From contig VGGT01000037.1 of the NCBI GenBank assembly GCA_016868485.1, positions 1 to 11,413 on the forward strand: a stretch of DNA of 11,413 nucleotides, given 5' to 3'. The first letter of the stretch is position 1. Each line of letters begins with the position of its first letter. This document shows positions 6,920 through 11,413 of the stretch, piece by piece. The notes beneath the pieces were generated by a model, which saw only the letters and a program-made list of their open reading frames with translations, made no database searches and had not been told where the DNA came from. The stretch is from Bacteroidota bacterium. GTDB taxonomy: Bacteria > Bacteroidota > Bacteroidia > UBA7662. Position numbers and translations under genes: made by a program.

Positions 6920-7996
6920 TTATTTCCGTACAATGCGTATGCTTCCGTTCATGCCCTCCACCCGCAGTAGGTACAGCCCGCTCGGCAATGCACTCAGATC
7001 CACCCACTGTGCAGACGCGGTTGACGTTTGTACGTCGAAATCCACGATGGATCGACCCTGCAGGTCCAAAATAAAGGCCCTCGATCCGTGACTCGGGGCA
7101 ATGTTTCGGGTGCCGATGTTGCGAATCCAAATGCCGTCTTGTGTAGGGTTGGGGTACGCGATGAGTTGCTGCGACAAACCCAATTCGAATAGGCCTGTGC
7201 TTGATCCGGGAGGATTGAAGCGATATACGGAATTGGGAGCGGGCGTGCCTGTGAGGGGTTGGGGGAGGCCGCCACTCTGCAGTTGAGGAGCCGTTGCGGC
7301 ACCTGAGAGCAGTTCAGACAAAACCAAATTACCAGCCTGGTTGAAGGCGCCCAGGCCCACAATGGCCCCGTCCTCGCCACCATAAAAGAGCGCAGGGTTG
7401 GTGATGTTGTTGGCTCCAAAACGAAATTCGATTCGGTTACTGCCTTCATAGAGCCACATTTGTAAGCTAATGTGCATTTCTGCATTGGTGGTCATCAAGG
7501 AATCCGCTTCATCATAGGAGCCGGCTTCTTTCCATTCCAATTTGAAAATGCGGCTTCCAGCGCTCCCTTCAGTTTTGTAGGAAATGGGAGAAAGCATCGT
7601 GCCTGTGTTGTAGCCCCGATCAATTAAGTCCATGGCATAGGGTCCGATCACGGGAAGGGTGTCTTGGGTCATGGCATCCACCGCAAACAGCTCGCCACCC
7701 AGTCCATCGAATACCAATTGACTGGCCGAGCGGCCGAACACTTGAAAAGGAAAGGGTAGGGTAACGGTCAGGCTGGGGTCGTCCCAGGTAGCCGTGGTGA
7801 GCGGGGTAGGATTACTGAGTGCTGTGTATGGGGATGATTGCAGGCTGAAGGTGTAATATGTATTTTCCGGAGCACTTGATAGCGTGGCTCTGCCCAAGCG
7901 AGCCCGTGGCTGCTTGGCAGATTGACCGGATGCAACGAAACAAGTGGAGAAGACAGCCGCGAAGGCGAGTGATGACAACAATAGTTTGAATTTCAT
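6920..7996 (-). CDS. Exported protein of unknown function with T9SS C-terminal sorting domain
   Basis: A 358-residue protein with a clear signal peptide (MKFKLLLSSLAFAAVFSTC..., cleavage probably near VASG-Q25). The middle (about 30-265) is a predicted beta-rich region that I cannot place in a family; it has motifs such as FKLEWKEAG and MHISLQMWLYEGSNRIEFRFG, reminiscent of beta-sandwich domains in Bacteroidota surface proteins. Residues about 276-358 are a type A T9SS sorting domain: LIAYPNPTQDGIWI, then ILDLQGR, then LPSGLYLLRVEG and a basic end IRIVRK. It should cross the outer membrane through T9SS and be released or anchored. No enzyme motif is visible. The ATG at 7996 is preferred over a TTG at 8014 because it starts the signal peptide properly. 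Transcription probably starts in the duplicated promoter just upstream. Confidence 0.85.
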   Translation of the reverse strand: MKFKLLLSSLAFAAVFSTCFVASGQSAKQPRARLGRATLSSAPENTYYTFSLQSSPYTALSNPTPLTTATWDDPSLTVTLPFPFQVFGRSASQLVFDGLGGELFAVDAMTQDTLPVIGPYAMDLIDRGYNTGTMLSPISYKTEGSAGSRIFKLEWKEAGSYDEADSLMTTNAEMHISLQMWLYEGSNRIEFRFGANNITNPALFYGGEDGAIVGLGAFNQAGNLVLSELLSGAATAPQLQSGGLPQPLTGTPAPNSVYRFNPPGSSTGLFELGLSQQLIAYPNPTQDGIWIRNIGTRNIAPSHGSRAFILDLQGRSIVDFDVQTSTASAQWVDLSALPSGLYLLRVEGMNGSIRIVRK

Positions 7997-8007
7997 GATG
8001 AGGTTTG

Positions 8008-8059
8008 TTTTCAATTGTACAGATATAGGGATTTATTTTCAATTGTACAAATATAGGGA
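8008..8059 (-). repeat. Duplicated 24-bp promoter/operator-like element (28-bp period)
   Basis: Two 24-base copies at 8008-8031 and 8036-8059 differ at one base. Each contains CAATTG next to a TTGTACA-type palindromic core and, on the minus strand, a box of TATATTTG or TATATCTG. The copies sit in the divergent region between the T9SS-protein gene and menA. Confidence 0.9.
8020..8051 (-). promoter_or_regulatory. Bacteroidota-type promoter for the T9SS-exported protein
   Basis: On the minus strand TTTG (8051-8048) is followed after 20 bases by TATATCTG (8027-8020), which fits the Bacteroidota -33 TTTG / -7 TAnnTTTG arrangement with one mismatch. The TTTG is the tail of the upstream repeat copy's own TATATTTG box (8055-8048), so the duplication itself builds this spacing. 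The upstream box could also act as a -7 element. The ATG is 24 bases past the nearer box. Confidence 0.5.
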
Positions 8060-8092
8060 CGCAAGTGGTAGGAAGTGGACATCAACTGCCTG

Positions 8093-8100
8093 TATTTTTG
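8093..8100 (+). promoter_or_regulatory. Putative -7 box for menA, 4 nt before its ATG
   Basis: TATTTTTG matches the Bacteroidota TAnnTTTG box exactly and is followed by four bases and the menA ATG, the same geometry as at the DUF4143 ATPase gene. If it is used, the men transcript would be leaderless or almost so. No TTG is visible at -33. Confidence 0.4.
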
Positions 8101-8104
8101 TGGG

Positions 8105-9067
8105 ATGAAGCCGGAACCAGAATTTCAAGCCCCAGCATCCATTTCCGGCCCAAGCGAGCCTCCGATTCCATGGTATGCGGCTTGGATTGGCGCCATGCGC
8201 TTGCGCACCTTGCCACTGGCCTTATCGGGCGTCGGTATGGGAAACCTGCTGGCCCTGCAATCCGGCTCATTAGACCGAATGACAGCCATGGCATCGCTCT
8301 CTACAGCCGCCTTTCTGCAAATACTGAGCAATTTGGCCAATGACCTTGGCGATTCGGAACATGGAGCAGATGGCATTCATCGCGTTGGACCAAAAAGGGC
8401 CGTGTCGGGCGGAGCGATTTCAGCGGCTAACATGCGTTTTGCGGTACGCTTGCTGATGATTATTTCCATTGCAGCCGGAATCAGTTTGCTCTACAACGCC
8501 CAAGCGGTGGTGGGTATGGGGGTTTGGGTCATGTTGGCGGCGGGTTTATCAGCCACTTGTGCGGCCATTCGCTACACCATGGGCAAAAATCCGTACGGCT
8601 ATGCGGGTTGGGGTGATGGAGCTGTTTGGCTGTTCTTTGGCCCGATCGCCGTTTTGGGCACTTCTTATTTGCATAGTGGACGCCTCGAAATGCTTTGGAT
8701 CCTGCCCGCTCTGGGCATGGGATGCCTATCGACCGCCGTACTCAATCTGAATAACTTGCGTGACCGTGAAGGTGATGCCCGGGTTGGCAAGCGCACACAG
8801 GTGGTGCGGATGGGGCAAGCGGGCGGACTTCTGTATCATACGGTATTGATCTTGGTGGGGGTGGGTAGTTTATGGAGTTACGCCTTCGTTTCGGCTGAAA
8901 CGATGTTGTTGCTGGCCTGGTTGCTTCCCGGAACCCTGTTGATGGCGTCCCTCCCGCAGTTGTATCGCCTGACCAATCCGGTGGCTTTCGATCCATGGCT
9001 GGGACGGACGGCGCTGCTCACATTTTCGTTTGTTGTTTTATTTGTGCTATGGCATTGGGTACACTAA
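8105..9067 (+). CDS. menA: 1,4-dihydroxy-2-naphthoate polyprenyltransferase
   Basis: This integral membrane enzyme of the UbiA superfamily attaches the polyprenyl chain to 1,4-dihydroxy-2-naphthoate, giving demethylmenaquinone. The family opening AAWIGAMRLRTLPLALSG is at about 25-42. The first aspartate-rich motif is NLANDLGDSEHGAD (76-89), followed by IHRVGPKRAV. The second is NNLRDREGD (216-224). Several hydrophobic membrane segments follow the usual order (for example about 113-130, 136-155, 172-187, 245-262, 265-283, 302-318). Length is 320 residues, near normal. An in-frame GTG at 8075 would add ten residues with no family support, so ATG 8105 is chosen. It is the first gene of a menA-menC-menE run, and its stop overlaps menC by 19 bases. 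Confidence 0.93.
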   Translation: MKPEPEFQAPASISGPSEPPIPWYAAWIGAMRLRTLPLALSGVGMGNLLALQSGSLDRMTAMASLSTAAFLQILSNLANDLGDSEHGADGIHRVGPKRAVSGGAISAANMRFAVRLLMIISIAAGISLLYNAQAVVGMGVWVMLAAGLSATCAAIRYTMGKNPYGYAGWGDGAVWLFFGPIAVLGTSYLHSGRLEMLWILPALGMGCLSTAVLNLNNLRDREGDARVGKRTQVVRMGQAGGLLYHTVLILVGVGSLWSYAFVSAETMLLLAWLLPGTLLMASLPQLYRLTNPVAFDPWLGRTALLTFSFVVLFVLWHWVH

Positions 9068-10158
9068 GTTCCGATTGGCCCTTATGGCCCGAAGGAAGGG
9101 GGATAAAGGCGCGTTTTTTCCCCTATCGATTGGTGTTTCACCGGGCAGCAGGGACATCGCGTGGACAAATGCTGGAACGTCTTGTCTACTTCATCGAATT
9201 AACCGATTCGGAAGCTGTGGTAGGTCGGGGCGAATGCGCGCCACTTCCGGGCCTGAGCCTCGACGACCGTCCGGATCTGATGACCCGCTTGTCCTACTTA
9301 TGTCAACAGTTCAACGCGGGCGAATGGGCTGCTTGGCGTGAGAGCCTCGACTATTATCCATCGCTTCGAATGGGGTTTGAAATGGCATTGTATGACTTGA
9401 GGGGAGGCGGGGGCGGACAATGGTATGACAGCCCCTTCACACGGGGCGAGAAAAGTCAACGCATCAACGGACTCATTTGGATGGGTACGCCTGAAGATAT
9501 GCACGGCCAAATTCGCGACCGGATCGCGGAGGGCTTTCGTTGCATCAAATGCAAGATTGGTGCCTTAGATTTCGAACAGGAACTTGCCTTATTGCATGAA
9601 ATCCGCTCAGAATGGCCGTTAAGGCAACTGGATATTCGGCTCGATGCCAATGGGGCCTTTTCCGCCGGCGATGTCCTGCACAAACTAGACCAATTGGCTG
9701 CGATCGCGCCCCACAGCATCGAACAGCCGGTTCGGGCCGGACAAACCTCCTTGATGGCTGAGGTGTGCCGGCAATCGCCCATTCCGGTGGCGCTCGACGA
9801 GGAACTCATCCCCCTTACCGATGCGGAGCAGGCTATGGAAGTACTTGATGTGTGTAGACCGGCCTACCTCATCCTAAAGCCGAGCCTTTTGGGGGGTTTT
9901 GCCGATTCGGAACAATGGATTGCACGTGCTGCTGCTGTGGATGCCGGGTGGTGGGTCACATCCGCACTGGAATCGAATGTGGGCTTAGCCGCCCTTTCGG
10001 CTTGGACATCAACCCTAAACAACCCACTGCCGCAGGGCTTGGGAACCGGTAAGCTGTATAAAAACAACATTCCATCGCCCTTGTTGGTGCGATCAGGCGA
10101 TTTACATTGGGATGCTAGCCGCCACTGGGAATGGGAGAGCTGCCGCGACAACCTCTAA
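9049..10158 (+). CDS. menC: o-Succinylbenzoate synthase
   Basis: A cytoplasmic enolase-superfamily enzyme that dehydrates SHCHC to o-succinylbenzoate in menaquinone synthesis. From ATG 9049 the protein has 369 residues. The capping domain includes GRGECAPLPGLS (59-70). The barrel carries the expected catalytic set: K167-C-K169 in CIKCKIG, metal ligands D199 (RLDANGAF), E225 (HSIEQP) and D250 (VALDEEL), and K277 (LILKPSLLGG). Dipeptide epimerases share this scaffold, but the motifs and the position between menA and menE make MenC the clear choice. An upstream ATG at 8995 would overlap menA by 73 bases and add an unlikely N-terminus, whereas 9049 gives a 19-base overlap typical of translational coupling. 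Confidence 0.92.
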   Translation: MALGTLSSDWPLWPEGRGIKARFFPYRLVFHRAAGTSRGQMLERLVYFIELTDSEAVVGRGECAPLPGLSLDDRPDLMTRLSYLCQQFNAGEWAAWRESLDYYPSLRMGFEMALYDLRGGGGGQWYDSPFTRGEKSQRINGLIWMGTPEDMHGQIRDRIAEGFRCIKCKIGALDFEQELALLHEIRSEWPLRQLDIRLDANGAFSAGDVLHKLDQLAAIAPHSIEQPVRAGQTSLMAEVCRQSPIPVALDEELIPLTDAEQAMEVLDVCRPAYLILKPSLLGGFADSEQWIARAAAVDAGWWVTSALESNVGLAALSAWTSTLNNPLPQGLGTGKLYKNNIPSPLLVRSGDLHWDASRHWEWESCRDNL

Positions 10159-10180
10159 TCTTGAATACAAACGGATAAGA

Positions 10181-11377
10181 ATGGATGAAAGGGAACAGGG
10201 CATTCGGTTGAATGGTCGATTTTACCCAGCGGAGGCATTCATGCGCTTTGAAGTGGGGGGGTATGTCCATGCCCATCCCTGCGCTGAACCGGGCGCGACT
10301 GTGCCCGATTTCCAGGCCGATGGCATTCCGGAGGCTGTGGTTGATTTCCAGGCCGATGGCATTCCGGAGGCCGTGGTTGATTTCCTGCGCCAATGGTGGT
10401 CGTCGCGTACCTACATTATGGCGCATACATCGGGCAGTACGGGTCGACCGCGTTCCATCCGCTTGTCGCGCGATCGGATGCGTGCATCGGCTCAATTAAC
10501 GGCCGATTTCTTCCATTTTCGTCAGGGAATGCAGGCCTTATTGGCGCTCGATGCGCGGCACATCGCCGGTAAAATGATGCTGGTTCGGGCCCTTTGGAGT
10601 CGACTCGACCTGTGGGTAACGCCCCCTACATCACGGCCGGATTTGGCATACCCAGAGATAAGGTTTGCGTTTTGTCCGCTCGTACCCACGCAACTATGGC
10701 GGATGCTCGACGCAAACGGCGATGTGGGACGGCTCGGCACCCTCTTGTTAGGGGCCGCACCGATTTCTGAGGATCGAATGATCGGGTTGGAAAGCCTGAA
10801 GCAGGAGGTTTATCAAGGATTTGGGATGACAGAAACCTGCAGCCATATGGCGCTCCGGCAGCTCAATCCGCAGGGCGACGGAATATACCGGGTTTTACCT
10901 GGTGTGAAATGGCGCGTAGATCAAGAGGGATGTCTGTTGCTGCGGGGGGCGGCTACGGCCAATCGGTGGATACATACCCATGATCGGGTTCAGCGGGATG
11001 GCGACGGCTTTCGATGGCTTGGGCGTGCCGATTGGGTGATTAATGTCGGGGGGCTGAAGGTGCATCCGGAGCAGGTGGAGGAGCGGTTGAATATTCTGCG
11101 TTTGAACATACCCGAGCTGCATGCACTTTTGACGGGTGATTTTGTGGTATTGGGTCGGAACGATCCTTACAAAGGTGAGGTTCCGATCTGTGTGGTGGAG
11201 GATCCTTCCATAATTCCCAACACGCCAAACCCTTTTGCGGGGGAAGTCGACACCCGATATTCCCCCGACTGCCTAAAACCGCACCTCAAAGCGGAGGAGA
11301 TTCCCCGGATCTTGTTGCGCATCCCCCAATTTCCCAGGTCTTCGATGGGAAAAATCCTGCGTCGTGCACTTTTGTAG
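10181..11377 (+). CDS. menE: o-Succinylbenzoate--CoA ligase (short AMP-binding enzyme)
   Basis: An acyl-adenylate-forming ligase that activates o-succinylbenzoate to its CoA thioester. From ATG 10181 it has 398 residues, short for the superfamily, as in many Bacteroidota MenE proteins. Motifs are the P-loop AHTSGSTGRPR (81-91), GFGMTETCSHMAL (213-225), WLGRADWVINVGGLKVHPEQVEE (279-301, A8 hinge region) and the catalytic lysine K391 in SSMGKILRR. The N-terminal part is compact and contains a direct 12-residue duplication (43-54 and 55-66, DFQADGIPEAVV). The start is 22 bases after the menC stop; an earlier ATG at 10112 would overlap menC and add unrelated residues. MenE is the last gene of the visible operon. 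Confidence 0.9.
   Translation: MDEREQGIRLNGRFYPAEAFMRFEVGGYVHAHPCAEPGATVPDFQADGIPEAVVDFQADGIPEAVVDFLRQWWSSRTYIMAHTSGSTGRPRSIRLSRDRMRASAQLTADFFHFRQGMQALLALDARHIAGKMMLVRALWSRLDLWVTPPTSRPDLAYPEIRFAFCPLVPTQLWRMLDANGDVGRLGTLLLGAAPISEDRMIGLESLKQEVYQGFGMTETCSHMALRQLNPQGDGIYRVLPGVKWRVDQEGCLLLRGAATANRWIHTHDRVQRDGDGFRWLGRADWVINVGGLKVHPEQVEERLNILRLNIPELHALLTGDFVVLGRNDPYKGEVPICVVEDPSIIPNTPNPFAGEVDTRYSPDCLKPHLKAEEIPRILLRIPQFPRSSMGKILRRALL
10307..10378 (+). repeat. 36-bp in-frame tandem duplication in menE
   Basis: Bases 10307-10342 and 10343-10378 are identical except for one synonymous change (GCT versus GCC for alanine). Each encodes DFQADGIPEAVV, and the next codons (DFL) begin like another unit. The near identity implies a recent event, and the period keeps the frame. 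Confidence 0.95.
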
Positions 11378-11413
11378 AAATTGCCCCTGTTTTTTTGAAA
11401 CTATTTGTGGATA
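11378..11413 (+). other. Short region after menE, no gene seen
   Basis: The last 36 bases hold a short T-run (CTGTTTTTTTG) but no stem before it that would make a convincing intrinsic terminator. The window ends before any next gene can be seen. Confidence 0.5.

Noticed and set aside
7997..8014. TTG start for the T9SS-exported protein
   Set aside because: It lies inside the promoter-like repeat and puts six residues before an otherwise standard signal peptide beginning MKFK.
8995..9048. Longer menC start at 8995
   Set aside because: It would read 73 bases into menA and add residues unlike MenC; ATG 9049 gives a normal N-terminus.
10112..10180. Longer menE start at 10112
   Set aside because: The extra 23 residues overlap menC and do not resemble any ligase N-terminus; ATG 10181 is better placed.

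Overview
The window looks like chromosomal DNA of a Bacteroidota bacterium. Two genes encode exported proteins that end in the type IX secretion (T9SS) C-terminal sorting domain, with its typical YPNPT entry motif. Promoter-like TAnnTTTG boxes of the Bacteroidota type sit upstream of several genes, no clear Shine-Dalgarno sequences precede the start codons, and menaquinone genes are present. I cannot name a genus from the sequence.

Layout. Positions 1-8000 are read from the minus strand and positions 8100-11380 from the plus strand, with a short divergent promoter region between them (about 8000-8105). In minus-strand reading order the genes are: a T9SS-exported protein of unknown function (7996-6920); an ABC-F family ATPase of Uup type (6875-4971); a DUF4143/AAA_14 ATPase (4874-3741) behind a pair of long palindromes and in visibly more A+T-rich DNA; a large M36-like zinc metallopeptidase with a T9SS tail (3574-563); and, 10 bases further on, the start of pheT (phenylalanyl-tRNA synthetase beta chain), which leaves the window at base 1. 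On the plus strand is a compact menaquinone operon, menA-menC-menE (8105-11377), with overlapping or closely spaced genes. No intergenic gap reaches 300 bases; the longest is 166 bases (3575-3740).

How the genes relate. MenC makes o-succinylbenzoate, MenE activates it to the CoA thioester, and MenA prenylates the naphthoate later in the same route. The other enzymes (MenF, MenD, MenH, MenB, MenG) are not in this window. The minus-strand genes look like a chance neighbourhood rather than a pathway. The DUF4143 ATPase is the best candidate for an acquired, self-contained unit.

The most striking feature is short-period tandem duplication. Five places carry fresh or slightly decayed repeats: 21 bp in the ABC-F gene, 36 bp in menE, 29 bp over the metallopeptidase start codon, 28 bp in the T9SS-protein promoter, and a doubled palindrome (32-bp period) before the ATPase. 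Both repeats inside genes are multiples of three and keep the frame; the three that lie mainly outside genes are not. I see no tRNA, rRNA, CRISPR array, insertion sequence or clear intrinsic terminator. I do not see a convincing new multi-gene system; the candidates are the regulatory and repeat structures above.
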